Shown in pieces: positions 7,775 to 16,170 of a DNA stretch of 64,000 nucleotides (position 1 is its first letter; the number at the start of each line of letters is the position of its first letter). The translations under genes were made by a program, and so were the position numbers. Under the pieces are notes generated by a model. That model made no database searches, was not told the DNA's origin, and saw nothing but the letters and a program-made list of their open reading frames with translations. The DNA comes from Treponema parvum (GTDB lineage: Bacteria > Spirochaetota > Spirochaetia > Treponematales > Treponemataceae). Location: positions 186,001 through 250,000 of the forward strand of contig NZ_CP054257.1 in the NCBI RefSeq assembly GCF_017893945.1, written 5' to 3'.

Positions 7775-9109
7775 ATGACAAACGACAATACTCCTGTGAT
7801 AACCGAAATGAGAGTATATCCGGTTGCAGGATATGACAGTATGCTTCTTTCTTTGAGCGGGGCTCATGCTCCTTTTTTTACTAGGAACATTGTTATAATA
7901 AAAGATAACGCCGGGCACACGGGAATAGGCGAAGTTCACGGCGGCGAAGCGATCACAAAGTCTCTTGAGGACGCCGTTCCTCTGGTTGAAGGGCAGCCCG
8001 TATGCAAGTATAAAACCATAATCGGCAGGCTTAAAAACATTCACAACGAGCGCGCCAAAAACAGCGACGGCATACAAAACTTGGATCTGACAAAGCTTAA
8101 AGACGTTGTCCATGCGGAATCGGCGGTTGAGGCGGCTCTTTTGGATCTTTGGGGACAGTTTTTGGGGCTTCCGGTGTGCGAGCTACTGGGCGAAGGAAAA
8201 CAGCGCGACGATGTCGTAGTACTCGGTTACCTGTTTTACCAAGCCGACGGAAGAAAATTCGACGGCGATTACATCACCGAAGATAACGCTCCGAACGTGT
8301 GGTTCCGCCAGCGGCGTAAGCCTGCTATGGATACTCAAGGAATACTTCGGCAGGCGCACGCGGCAAAAGAGTATTACGGGTTTAAAGATTTTAAGCTTAA
8401 AGGCGGAGTTCTTTCAGGCGAAAAGGAAATGGAAGCGATAGCGGCTTTGGGAAAAGAATTTCCCGACGCGCGCATAAACATCGATCCTAACGGAGCTTGG
8501 AAACTTGAAGAAGCCGTACGGCTTTGCAAGGGCAGCTGCTTAACTTATGCGGAAGATCCCTGCGGCACGGAAAGCGGATATTCCGGGCGCGAGACTATGG
8601 CGGAATTTAAAATGCGGACGGGAATTCCGACTGCAACGAACATGATCGCTACGGACTGGCGGCAATTTTATCACGCCGTCGTGGAAAAATCCGTAGACAT
8701 AGTTTTGGCCGATCCCCATTTTTGGACTATGGCCGATTCCGTCCGTATAGGGCAAGTGCTCCACGACTGGGGGCTTACGTGGGGTTGCCATTCGAACAAC
8801 CATTTCGATATTTCGCTTGCAATCTTTGCACAAACGGCGGCAGCTTGTCCTAGCGTTACCGCAATGGACACTCATTGGATCTGGCAGGACGGTCAGCATC
8901 TCACAAAAAATCCTTATAAGATCGCGAACGGTAAAATTCACATACCCGAAGCGAGCGGTTTCGGACTTGAACTTGACATGGATGCGGTGCTGAAAGCGCA
9001 TGAACTGTACAAAAAACTGCCTTACGGCGACAGGCGGGACGGAGTGGGAATGCAGCATCTCATACCCGGCTGGAAATTCGATTCCAAAATGCCCTGCATG
9101 GTACGCTAA
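7775..9109 (+). CDS. gudD: Glucarate dehydratase (enolase superfamily)
   Basis: Dehydrates D-glucarate (and usually L-idarate) to 5-keto-4-deoxyglucarate, the first step of aldarate breakdown. The ATG at 7775 is preferred because GAGGGA lies just before it, while an upstream ATG at 7751 has no ribosome site. The protein is about 444 aa, normal for GudD. Catalytic landmarks are visible: KLKGGV (general base lysine), NIDPNGAW and EDPCG (metal ligands Asp and Glu), TATNM with the Asn ligand, and GCHSNNH with the second base histidine. The ending ends in YGDRRDGVGMQHLIPGW, typical of the family. It follows tctCBA and precedes an IclR regulator, which supports uptake and use of glucarate. Confidence 0.95.
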   Translation: MTNDNTPVITEMRVYPVAGYDSMLLSLSGAHAPFFTRNIVIIKDNAGHTGIGEVHGGEAITKSLEDAVPLVEGQPVCKYKTIIGRLKNIHNERAKNSDGIQNLDLTKLKDVVHAESAVEAALLDLWGQFLGLPVCELLGEGKQRDDVVVLGYLFYQADGRKFDGDYITEDNAPNVWFRQRRKPAMDTQGILRQAHAAKEYYGFKDFKLKGGVLSGEKEMEAIAALGKEFPDARINIDPNGAWKLEEAVRLCKGSCLTYAEDPCGTESGYSGRETMAEFKMRTGIPTATNMIATDWRQFYHAVVEKSVDIVLADPHFWTMADSVRIGQVLHDWGLTWGCHSNNHFDISLAIFAQTAAACPSVTAMDTHWIWQDGQHLTKNPYKIANGKIHIPEASGFGLELDMDAVLKAHELYKKLPYGDRRDGVGMQHLIPGWKFDSKMPCMVR

Positions 9110-9154
9110 TTTAAGCGGCCGAACGGCGGAAAATATTTTAGTATTCGGTAATTT

Positions 9155-9949
9155 ATGGCTAACAAAAAAGACGATAACGGTAAATACAATGTAAAAATAG
9201 TTTCTCGGTGTCTTTCGATTCTCGACTTTGCGGCGCAGAACGACGGTCCGTTTTCAGTTCAGCAGATAATGACGGCGTTGGATCTTAATACAAACATGGC
9301 GTACAGGCTTCTTACCACTATGACGACGGCCGGTTATTTGGAAAAGGATGAAAACACAAGTTTGTACACTGCGTCGCTCAAATTCGTTCATCTGTTCAAC
9401 AGAGCGCTGTCTTCCTTGGATATAAGGAAGATCGCTCTGCCTTATATGGAAATGCTGAGCAAGCATTTTCCTAAGGCGAACATAAATTTGGCGCTTTTGT
9501 TTAATTACGAAGTTCTTCAGATTGACAGACTGGACAGCCAGTCCGTTTTGCGCACTTATTTTACTCCCGGAAAGAAAATTCCGTTTTACGCTTCGGGACT
9601 GGGCAAGGTTTTAGCTTCGGAATTATATCCTGAAGAAATCGAAAAGATGATAGACAAAGGCGGCGGTTTTAAGGATCTTACGGTACACACTATCGTAGAT
9701 CATAATTTACTTATGGCGGAATTGAAAAAAGTTCGCGAACAAGGGTATGCGACCGACAGGCAGGAGCTCATTCTCCACGACAACTGCAATGCGGCTCCCA
9801 TAAGAAATTCTGCAGGAAAGATAATAGCCGCGGTAAGCATGAGCGCGTTCGACAACGCCATGACAAGCGAAGAAATGGACGCAAACATTCATTTTGTGTG
9901 CGACACCGCCCGCCAGATTTCTTATTTTTTAGGTTATACCGGAGTATAG
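9155..9949 (+). CDS. IclR-family transcriptional regulator
   Basis: A 264-aa regulator with the two-domain IclR layout. Residues about 12-75 form the winged helix-turn-helix (SVQQIMTALDLNTNMAYRLL, TAGYLEKDE), and the rest is the effector-binding domain with the usual LGKVLASELYPEEIEKM and REQGYATDRQELI stretches near 150-200. IclR proteins related to KdgR often control pectin, uronate or aldarate genes, so this one probably controls the tct/gudD block upstream or uxuA downstream. It starts 45 bases after gudD with no clear ribosome site, which may mean a weak start or translation coupled to gudD. Confidence 0.9.
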   Translation: MANKKDDNGKYNVKIVSRCLSILDFAAQNDGPFSVQQIMTALDLNTNMAYRLLTTMTTAGYLEKDENTSLYTASLKFVHLFNRALSSLDIRKIALPYMEMLSKHFPKANINLALLFNYEVLQIDRLDSQSVLRTYFTPGKKIPFYASGLGKVLASELYPEEIEKMIDKGGGFKDLTVHTIVDHNLLMAELKKVREQGYATDRQELILHDNCNAAPIRNSAGKIIAAVSMSAFDNAMTSEEMDANIHFVCDTARQISYFLGYTGV

Positions 9950-9968
9950 TTTACGGATTTTTCCGCAC

Positions 9969-9997
9969 TTGCCCGAAAGGGCTTGTTTTAATATAAT
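9969..9997 (+). promoter_or_regulatory. Promoter of tRNA-Arg
   Basis: TTGCCC, a 17-base spacer and a perfect TATAAT lie directly upstream, with a predicted start a few bases before the mature tRNA at 10010. The -35 overlaps a small GCCC-GAAA-GGGC hairpin that is followed by TTGTTTT and may act as a terminator for the IclR gene. Confidence 0.7.
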
Positions 9998-10009
9998 TAA
10001 AAAATAAGC

Positions 10010-10083
10010 GCTCCATTAGCTCATCTGGATAGAGCAGTTGCCTCCTAAGCAGCAGGTAGTGCGTTCGAATCGCATATGGGGCA
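10010..10083 (+). tRNA. tRNA-Arg (anticodon CCT)
   Basis: A complete cloverleaf can be folded by hand. The acceptor stem is GCTCCAT with ATGGGGC (one G-U pair), and the D stem is GCTC/GAGC. The anticodon stem is GTTGC/GCAGC with loop CTCCTAA, so the anticodon is CCT, reading AGG arginine codons. The T stem is GTGCG/CGCAT with loop TTCGAAT. The discriminator base is A, and CCA is not encoded in the DNA. Confidence 0.95.
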
Positions 10084-10112
10084 AATTCAAACTTACCGTA
10101 ACGGGTTGAAAC

Positions 10113-10145
10113 AGGCCGGACGGCGACACGCCGTCCGGCCTTAAT
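10113..10145. terminator. Strong GC-rich hairpin between tRNA-Arg and uxuA
   Basis: A perfect 13-bp stem (AGGCCGGACGGCG with CGCCGTCCGGCCT) and a 3-base loop. It sits between two converging units, tRNA-Arg on the plus strand and uxuA on the minus strand, so it probably ends both. The T tract is short on either strand. Confidence 0.7.
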
Positions 10146-10181
10146 TATGTCCTATGGTACGCAGACACTGCGCAAAAATCT

Positions 10182-11255
10182 TTAGCTTTTGCGGCTGCTT
10201 TTTTCTATCGCTTCCCATAGACCTTCTATATAAGAAGCTCCCAAAGCTCTGTCGTAAAGGCCGTAGCCCGGCATAGCTTTTTCACCCCAGATCATGCGGC
10301 CGTGATCCGGACGGATCGGGCCTTTGAAGTTTATGTCGTAAAGGGCCTTGCACATTTCGTACAGGTCAAAAGAGCCGTCGCACGAAAGGTGTGCCGCTTC
10401 TTCAAACACTCCGGGGCCGAAGTGGTGAAGGTTACGCACGTGGGCAAAATGAATGCGTCCCGGAAGTGCGCGGATAATGCCGGGAAGGTCGTTTTTAGGA
10501 TTGGAACCCAAAGAGCCTGCGCAGAAAGTCAATCCGTTGAAAGGAGCATCCACAGCCTTCATCATCCTTTGAATCTTTTCAAGACCGGTGATGATCCGCG
10601 GCAGTCCGAATACGGGCCATGCGGGATCGTCCGGATGGATAGCCATTTTAATTCCGTATTTTTCGCACACGGGCCGTATGGCTTTCAAAAAGTAAACAAG
10701 GTTTGCAAATAATTTTTCTTCATCTACCGATTTATACGCTTCAAAAAGCTCTTTTACATGGGCAAGCCGCTCCGGTTCCCAACCCGGCATCGCAAATCCG
10801 CCCGACGATGCGTTTGTCTGGTCGAAGAACGTTTGCGGATCTATTTCGTCGACTTTTTTTTGGTCGTAAGCTAGGACGGTTGAGCCGTCGGGGCGCACCT
10901 TTGCCAAATCCGTGCGCGTCCAGTCAAAGACAGGCATAAAGTTGTAGCACACAAGATCGATTCCCTGTTTGCCCAAATTTTCCAAAGTTTTGATGTAGTT
11001 GTCGATGTATTTGTCGCGCTTGTCGTTCCCGATCTTTATGGCGTCGTGAATATTTACGCTTTCAATGCCTTCGATCTTAAGTCCTGAAGCCTCGACTTCG
11101 GCCTTTATAGCCTTTATTCTGTCTTCAGGCCACAGTTCTCCGGCGGGCATGTCGTATAAGGTTGTGATAACTCCGGAAACGCCGGGTATCTGCTTGATTT
11201 GCTGTAATGTGACGGTGTCGAATTTTGAACCGTACCAGCGCAGTGTCATTTTCAT
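10182..11255 (-). CDS. uxuA: Mannonate dehydratase
   Basis: Converts D-mannonate to 2-keto-3-deoxygluconate in hexuronate (glucuronate) breakdown. The 357-aa protein begins MKMTLRWYGSKFDTVTL, preceded by AGGAGG, and carries family hallmarks: the GVITTLYDMPAGELWP block near residue 28, VCYNFMPVFDWTRTDL near 100, MAIHPDDPAWPVFGLPRI near 203 with a metal-binding histidine, then FCAGSLGSNPKNDLP, HFAHVRNLHH and PDHGRMIWGE with further metal ligands. It is the last gene of a minus-strand group that also holds a sugar kinase and a HAD hydrolase. Its presence beside glucarate genes shows that the cell feeds sugar acids into the Entner-Doudoroff or KDG route. Confidence 0.95.
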   Translation of the reverse strand: MKMTLRWYGSKFDTVTLQQIKQIPGVSGVITTLYDMPAGELWPEDRIKAIKAEVEASGLKIEGIESVNIHDAIKIGNDKRDKYIDNYIKTLENLGKQGIDLVCYNFMPVFDWTRTDLAKVRPDGSTVLAYDQKKVDEIDPQTFFDQTNASSGGFAMPGWEPERLAHVKELFEAYKSVDEEKLFANLVYFLKAIRPVCEKYGIKMAIHPDDPAWPVFGLPRIITGLEKIQRMMKAVDAPFNGLTFCAGSLGSNPKNDLPGIIRALPGRIHFAHVRNLHHFGPGVFEEAAHLSCDGSFDLYEMCKALYDINFKGPIRPDHGRMIWGEKAMPGYGLYDRALGASYIEGLWEAIEKSSRKS

Positions 11256-11327
11256 GATTTAAGTTCCTCCTAAAAGTTTTCAGCATAATCCGATTATCGG
11301 ATCGATAACTTAATCCATAATAACATA

Positions 11328-11339
11328 CTAATATATTAG
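11328..11339. promoter_or_regulatory. Perfect 12-bp palindrome upstream of uxuA
   Basis: CTAATATATTAG lies about 75 bases upstream of the uxuA start, next to a second palindrome TCCGATTATCGGA at about 11289-11301. Both are in the likely uxuA promoter region and could be operators for a uronate regulator such as the nearby IclR protein. This is inferred from position and symmetry only. Confidence 0.35.
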
Positions 11340-11422
11340 GCGCAAGTTAAAATTCGGTTTTACGAAATTCTCCCTTTGGCGCGGAGAAATTCGATCCCTC
11401 GTGCGGCTGGCAAGGCGGAATT

Positions 11423-12082
11423 TCAGCGATATGTATCGGCGGACAGAATATCCGAAAGCCGGTACACGTCGTTTACGCTTTCGACGGTAATGCCGCCCAT
11501 ACCGAGTTCCAAAGGAAGAGCTACGTCGATGTCGTAACGGTCGCCTACGGCAAGACAGTTTTGAGGGTTTGCATTTGTCTTTTCGGCTGCAAGCAAAAAC
11601 GGCTCTTTTGCCGGCTTTGAAACTCCGCATATGTCAATACCTATGACTTCGGGGATAAAAGAAGAAATTCCCAGAATATCCAATGTCTTACGGGCGCAGA
11701 CGACAGGGTTATTTGTAACGCATATAAGAGAAAAACGTTCGTTCAATTCTTTGACGACGGTTTGTAATTTTTTATCTTCCGAAAGAAAATTTTCAGGACG
11801 GATCAGATTTTTTCGCCATTCGATCGTACGAGAAATAGGGATTCCCAACGCGGCTAAGGTGTTTCCCAAACTGATCTTTTGACCGTGATTTTGTTCGGCA
11901 AATTTTTTGCGGTATTGTGCAATACGCTTTTGCGCTTCTTCTTGTGAAATTCCTTTTTCTTGCCCGTATTTTATTATTATTACGTCCTGCTGATTTTTTT
12001 CATAAGCGGGATTTGTGTACAGCGTGGAATCAATGTCGAAGATCACAGTTTTAAGTTCTTTAGGAATTTTATAAATTTTCAC
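11423..12082 (-). CDS. HAD-superfamily hydrolase
   Basis: A 219-aa haloacid-dehalogenase-type phosphatase. Motif I is VIFDIDSTLYTNP (Asp nucleophile and general acid) near residue 14, motif II is ICVTNNP near 122, motif III is a lysine in VSKPAKEPF near 155, and motif IV is AVGDRYDIDVALP near 175. The cap is helical, as in subfamily I, pyrimidine-5'-nucleotidase-like proteins. Its start overlaps the kinase stop by 4 bases (ATGA), so the two are translationally coupled. It may remove phosphate from a sugar phosphate made by the same operon, but the substrate is unknown. Confidence 0.85.
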   Translation of the reverse strand: MKIYKIPKELKTVIFDIDSTLYTNPAYEKNQQDVIIIKYGQEKGISQEEAQKRIAQYRKKFAEQNHGQKISLGNTLAALGIPISRTIEWRKNLIRPENFLSEDKKLQTVVKELNERFSLICVTNNPVVCARKTLDILGISSFIPEVIGIDICGVSKPAKEPFLLAAEKTNANPQNCLAVGDRYDIDVALPLELGMGGITVESVNDVYRLSDILSADTYR

Positions 12083-13362
12083 GGGTTTCCTCTCGGATAA
12101 TATCTTTCTCCGCCTTTTACGATTGAAGAAGCGGCTTCCTGAATTGTTTTATAAAGCCCCAGCCCCTTATAGGCAAGGGCGGCGTCGCCTAAAAGTTCCG
12201 CATCGGGAATCGAGCAAACTTCAAATGTTTTTTCGACGATGTTTGCCTTCATCTGAAGCCACGCGGGGTTTTTCGCTTGTCCGCCGGTAATCCTGATTGC
12301 GTCGGCAATTTTTATTCCTTCTTTTTTTGCCGCTGCAAAAAGAATTTCATATCCGTTTCGAACTTCTTTTGCAAGAGCTTCCATTATTTTATAACCTTCG
12401 CAGGAAGGATTTTTGATGCAGCGCTCCGTCAGTTCCGCATAAGTCGCTTGCCTTTTTTCCGATATTTCAAACCGCTTTTTGTATTCGGAAAAGCGCCGTC
12501 CGCTTTTTGTAAACAATACTCCCGCATTCCAAAGTCCGCCGATTACGGACGGAAGGGTTCTTATATCGTCGCCGTATAAAGGAATTTCGGTGCAAAGATT
12601 TAAACCTTCGCTCGAACCGGCGCAGTCGCAGATTTTTCCGGACGACAAGGTATCGGTTCCTATGAGCGCAACTATAAAATCCGGCGCTCCGCAAAAAACC
12701 GGGACAGGGCGGGGCAGGCCCAGCATGAGGTTCGCCTCTGAAATGGTGTTGCCTGCAAGATAGGACGGCGGCACAAAGTCAGGCAGTTTTTCAGGCTCGA
12801 TTTTAAAACGCCGCAGTTCTGCCTCGTCCCAATACGCCTGAACATAGCGTTTTTCGGGCAGTATGGAAAAAGCGGCGCCTGTCAAAACGTAGATTAAGTA
12901 TTCGGGGCCTGAAAAAATTTTTTCGGAATTTTCCCACGCAAGTTTGAATTTACTGCGGAAAGCTAAAAGCCTGGGGATAAAAAGCGATTTCGTTCCCAGC
13001 CGTTCCCTGCCGTATTCTTCGGGAATTTCTTCGTTCCACAAAAGCGTAGTTGAGTCCTGTGATACGACGGTAGGCCCGTTCCCCGAAACGCAGATTCCCG
13101 CAACCGTCTTTATTTTATCGCCGAAACTTTTTACCGCTTCCGACAGGGCGGGGAGCCATAAAGAAGAAATTTTAGAGCTGTTTGAATGATTTAAACTTCG
13201 GCGGGAAAAAGCCTTTGTACGGCCTTTTTCGGTAATAAGGGCGGCTTTGAGCGACGATGTTCCGATGTCTACGCACAATACCGTTTTATTTCGGTCTGAA
13301 AAGTTAAGAATGTTTTGTCCGCCCTGCAATGATTTATTTGAGCAGTTTTTCAATGATTCCAC
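12079..13362 (-). CDS. FGGY-family carbohydrate kinase
   Basis: A 427-aa sugar kinase of the FGGY family (xylulose/gluconate/ribulose kinases). The N-terminal ATP-binding phosphate-1 loop reads VLCVDIGTSSLKAALI near residue 30. The second domain contains PVFCGAPDFIVALIGTDTLSSGKICDCAGSSE-type phosphate-2 features around 225 and the adenosine loop RITGGQAKNPAWLQMKAN near 370. The only start giving this length is a GTG at 13362, which overlaps prs by 29 bases and lacks a good ribosome site, so the true start may lie a little downstream. The substrate is probably a keto-sugar or sugar acid given the neighbouring uxuA. Confidence 0.85.
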   Translation of the reverse strand: MESLKNCSNKSLQGGQNILNFSDRNKTVLCVDIGTSSLKAALITEKGRTKAFSRRSLNHSNSSKISSLWLPALSEAVKSFGDKIKTVAGICVSGNGPTVVSQDSTTLLWNEEIPEEYGRERLGTKSLFIPRLLAFRSKFKLAWENSEKIFSGPEYLIYVLTGAAFSILPEKRYVQAYWDEAELRRFKIEPEKLPDFVPPSYLAGNTISEANLMLGLPRPVPVFCGAPDFIVALIGTDTLSSGKICDCAGSSEGLNLCTEIPLYGDDIRTLPSVIGGLWNAGVLFTKSGRRFSEYKKRFEISEKRQATYAELTERCIKNPSCEGYKIMEALAKEVRNGYEILFAAAKKEGIKIADAIRITGGQAKNPAWLQMKANIVEKTFEVCSIPDAELLGDAALAYKGLGLYKTIQEAASSIVKGGERYYPRGNP

Positions 13363-14566
13363 GGTTATCGAGCAAGCCGCTTATAGACTGGTTATGATAG
13401 ACTCTCATAATTACATTGGCGAACAAACCGCTTACGTCCGTGCTTATGTACCATTCGCGCTTTAAAAGATCTTCATGATAAACCGCGTTCGTGCCTATGA
13501 TTCTGTAAAAAAGTCCGTTTTTGTAAGCTTCGTCAAACTGTTCGATAGCGTTTCCCGTAAAAAAAGGCAGGCTTATGGCTGCGATAACCTTCGTCGCTCC
13601 TTGGGTCCTTAAATATTCCATCGCCTTGAGCAATGTGCCTCCGGTGCCGAGCATGTCGTCCGCCATAAACGCAACTTTTCCGTTTACGTCACCGAGCAGT
13701 TTTATCGATTTTATATTTGTGCTGTGTGCGTCTTGGGTGACTATCGAATAATCGCGTTCCTTATATATCATGGCAAGAGGAAGTTTAAGCCCTGCGGCGT
13801 AAAACTTGTTGCGGTCTATAGCCCCGGTATCCGGCGAAACGACTATAAGATCTTCGGTTTTATTGTTCAAATCCACGCATTTTCCGAGCTCCCTTATTAT
13901 CTGGTAGCTTGCGTGCAGGTTTTCAAGCTGCGTGAGACTGAAGGAATTTATAATTTCGCGGGAATGCAGGTCGAGAGTGATGATACGGGTAACTCCCATG
14001 TTTTCGTAAATATGACCGAGCATTCTTGCGGTAAGTCCTTCGCGGCCTTTCTTTTTATGCTGGCGGCTGTAGGGATAGACGGGAAGGACAAGAGTTATGG
14101 TTTTTGCGCCCGCTTCCTGAACGGCGTCTATGGTAACCAGCATGGAAATTACATGGTCGTTTACGGAAAGCGATATTAAATTATTCCCTTCGTTTAAGGG
14201 AAGTTTTTCATGGTTTTCGCAGTCTTGAAAGATGTAAACGTCTTTTCCGCGAATGGAGTCAAGAAGCTCCGTCTTAAATTCGCCGTTCATAAAATATGTA
14301 AAACGCGCTTTTACTTTAAAGATAGGAGGTCTGTAACCGTCGACGGAACCTCGCATGCAGACGTCGGACATCTGCACGTCGCTTTCAAGGTTTATTCTTC
14401 TGATGAGGTCGTTTTTTGTCAGTTGATAACGTTTGGAAATGACATCGGTTTTTAGTGCAAAGCGATGTTTGTACATATTGCGAAGATGTACTATGACGGC
14501 GTTAGCAAACGCTTCTCCGCCGGGACATGCTACAATCGCAAGATTGGTCGGTTCGGAATACGGCAT
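13334..14566 (-). CDS. prs: Ribose-phosphate pyrophosphokinase, long form
   Basis: Makes PRPP from ribose 5-phosphate and ATP for nucleotide, His and Trp synthesis. At 410 aa it is about 95 residues longer than the usual 310-320. The recognisable core includes ITLVLPVYPYSRQHKKKGREGLTAR (catalytic and ATP region) near residue 175, ITLDLHSREIINSF near 215, and VVSPDTGAIDRNKFYAAGL near 265. The PRPP loop FMADDMLGTGGTLLKAM near 310 has Gly where most enzymes have Asp or Glu in the DDMxxTGGT stretch. The extra length is at the N-terminus and around residues 75-120. It heads a minus-strand group with the kinase, HAD and uxuA genes. Confidence 0.88.
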   Translation of the reverse strand: MPYSEPTNLAIVACPGGEAFANAVIVHLRNMYKHRFALKTDVISKRYQLTKNDLIRRINLESDVQMSDVCMRGSVDGYRPPIFKVKARFTYFMNGEFKTELLDSIRGKDVYIFQDCENHEKLPLNEGNNLISLSVNDHVISMLVTIDAVQEAGAKTITLVLPVYPYSRQHKKKGREGLTARMLGHIYENMGVTRIITLDLHSREIINSFSLTQLENLHASYQIIRELGKCVDLNNKTEDLIVVSPDTGAIDRNKFYAAGLKLPLAMIYKERDYSIVTQDAHSTNIKSIKLLGDVNGKVAFMADDMLGTGGTLLKAMEYLRTQGATKVIAAISLPFFTGNAIEQFDEAYKNGLFYRIIGTNAVYHEDLLKREWYISTDVSGLFANVIMRVYHNQSISGLLDNRGIIEKLLK

Positions 14567-14658
14567 TATTCAGACCTCACTTTATGCAGATAGCCAATAG
14601 TATCATATTATAAACTTCGCGGTCAATGAGTGCAGTAAATTGTGTGCACTCCGTATTT

Positions 14659-14763
14659 CCTCATGTAAAGATCTAACCCAAATGCGGTACAAATGTGCCT
14701 ACGTATTTCCTCAAATAAAAATCTAACCCAAATGATTTAGGTTCCTCAAGTAAAAATCTAACC
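14659..14763. repeat. Left-end repeat cluster of the IS
   Basis: Three direct copies of a CCTCAxxTAAAxATCTAACC motif, spaced 50 and 35 bases apart. The first two share about 33 nearly identical bases, including the flanking GTATTT and CAAATG. They are probably transposase-binding sites and may mark a nested older end. Confidence 0.75.
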
Positions 14764-14767
14764 GTAG

Positions 14768-15970
14768 CTATTTTGACCAAGGGACAGCCATAGAGATAAG
14801 CGTACTTTGGAGCTGTTGTGTTTTCTCAAGCAACAGTTGCAAATTCAAGTTGACCATTCTCCGTCTCAGTTCCTCTTTTTCAGCAGGGCTCAGTTCCTTG
14901 CTTTCCATAAGCCTTCGGTAAGGAGTCTTAGCAGTATCATATTTTTTTATAACCTTTGCGTCTATTCGTGCCTTAGCGATAATCTTCATCGAAGGGAAAA
15001 AAAAGTTGACGAGCTTGTTATAGTATTCATACAGTTCTGCCATGACTTCTCGTGTTTCTTCTCCTTCAAAGCGGTAATAGCCGACAATTCTTCGTACCAC
15101 ACTGTCATTTTTCTGCTCGACAAAGCAATTGTCATTCTTTTTGTATTCTCTACCTCTGGTAAATACAACCTTATGCTCTTGGCACCATTGCAACAGCTGA
15201 GTATTTTTGAACTCACCTCCGTTATCACTGTCGATGCCTTTCATCTTAAACGGTAATTTTTCTTTTACATCATCGACCGCTTCTTTTGTCCAGCGTTGGG
15301 CTTTGTTCAAAAGAGCTCTGTTTTCCGTCCATCCTGAATGCACGTCGGTGAGTGTGAGCGTACAAACATACTGACCTTCGCTCCTCATACCGCAATGAGC
15401 GACCGTGTCGGCTTCAAAAAAGCCTGGTTTTTTCTCGTCCCAATTGAAATAGGTGCGTATGGGAATAAGCTTATTCAGATTTTTTGCAGGACGTGTGGTC
15501 GAAATACCGCGGATTGAATGTTTTGGGATTTCCGGCTTGAGAATCCTTGCGACCGTTGCGCTTGATATGGCGCTTAGTTTAAGCTTGAGTTGTTCATCAT
15601 AGCCTGCCTTTTGAGCAAAGTAGTCGATGTTGTCGCGGATGAACGGAACAAGGCGTTTTGCACACAGATACATCGATAAAATCCACAGGCGAATAACTTC
15701 CTGTTGTACGTCTTGACAGTAGTATTTTTCATAGCGCCGCTTTTTGCGTACTTTCGTAATGACCTGCACGCTCTTTTTTTCAACGTTGTTAAAGTGTGTT
15801 ATTTTTATGTACGCCGTGTTTTTCAAAATGTGGATGGCATACTTTCGGTTGTAGCCGGTGGTCGCAATGAACTCATCGATGATTTTCGTCTTGTGCTTTT
15901 TGCTTGCCGTACAGTAGCGTTTTGCCGTTTCTTCGGTTAATTTCTGTTTCGTTTTCATGTCTAACCCCAT
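14768..15970 (-). CDS. Transposase with integrase core (DDE, rve-type)
   Basis: A 400-aa transposase. The N-terminal part is helix-turn-helix-like (FIATTGYNRKYAIHIL near residue 33). The catalytic core shows the three acidic residues of an rve/integrase domain: FFEADTVAHCG near 190, GIDSDNGGEFKN near 243 and NCFVEQKNDSVVRR near 280. The C-terminus is basic and helical (TPYRRLMESKELSPAEKEELR). The start has AAGGAAGGG upstream. The gene is intact. The layout resembles unclassified (ISNCY-like) or IS481-like integrase-core transposases, and the exact family is not certain. It is inserted downstream of prs on the same strand. Confidence 0.88.
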   Translation of the reverse strand: MGLDMKTKQKLTEETAKRYCTASKKHKTKIIDEFIATTGYNRKYAIHILKNTAYIKITHFNNVEKKSVQVITKVRKKRRYEKYYCQDVQQEVIRLWILSMYLCAKRLVPFIRDNIDYFAQKAGYDEQLKLKLSAISSATVARILKPEIPKHSIRGISTTRPAKNLNKLIPIRTYFNWDEKKPGFFEADTVAHCGMRSEGQYVCTLTLTDVHSGWTENRALLNKAQRWTKEAVDDVKEKLPFKMKGIDSDNGGEFKNTQLLQWCQEHKVVFTRGREYKKNDNCFVEQKNDSVVRRIVGYYRFEGEETREVMAELYEYYNKLVNFFFPSMKIIAKARIDAKVIKKYDTAKTPYRRLMESKELSPAEKEELRRRMVNLNLQLLLEKTQQLQSTLISMAVPWSK

Positions 15971-16009
15971 TTTGCCCTTCCTTCGGGCTTCTATTGTGAC
16001 TCAGATTTG

Positions 16010-16063
16010 GGTTAGATTTTTACGTGATTCACCGCTTTTTTTTCGGTTAGATTTTACGTGAGG
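16010..16063. repeat. Right-end repeats of the IS
   Basis: Two copies of GGTTAGATTTTTACGTGA-type sequence (16010-16029 and 16045-16063), in inverted orientation relative to the three left-end copies, separated by an A/T-rich spacer with a CCGC motif. Confidence 0.75.
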
Positions 16064-16170
16064 CAATGCGGCCTATTCTAAAATTCTCTAATTTATATTA
16101 TAATACATAGGGTTTGATTTTGCCTTGCAGCAAATATTGCCTGCAGGAATATAGAAATAAAGGGCTTGGT

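Larger units (their letters stand above)
14659..16063 (-). mobile_element. Integrase-core insertion sequence with repeated ends (approximate limits)
   Basis: A roughly 1.4-kb element around the transposase at 14768-15970. The ends carry several copies of a 19-20-bp motif, CCTCA-x-GTAAAAATCTAACC: three direct copies at the left (14659-14678, 14709-14728, 14744-14763) and two inverted copies at the right (16010-16029, 16045-16063). No clear target duplication was recognised. A detached copy of the right end is found at 25991-26050, so the element has been active or recombined in this genome. Confidence 0.8.
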
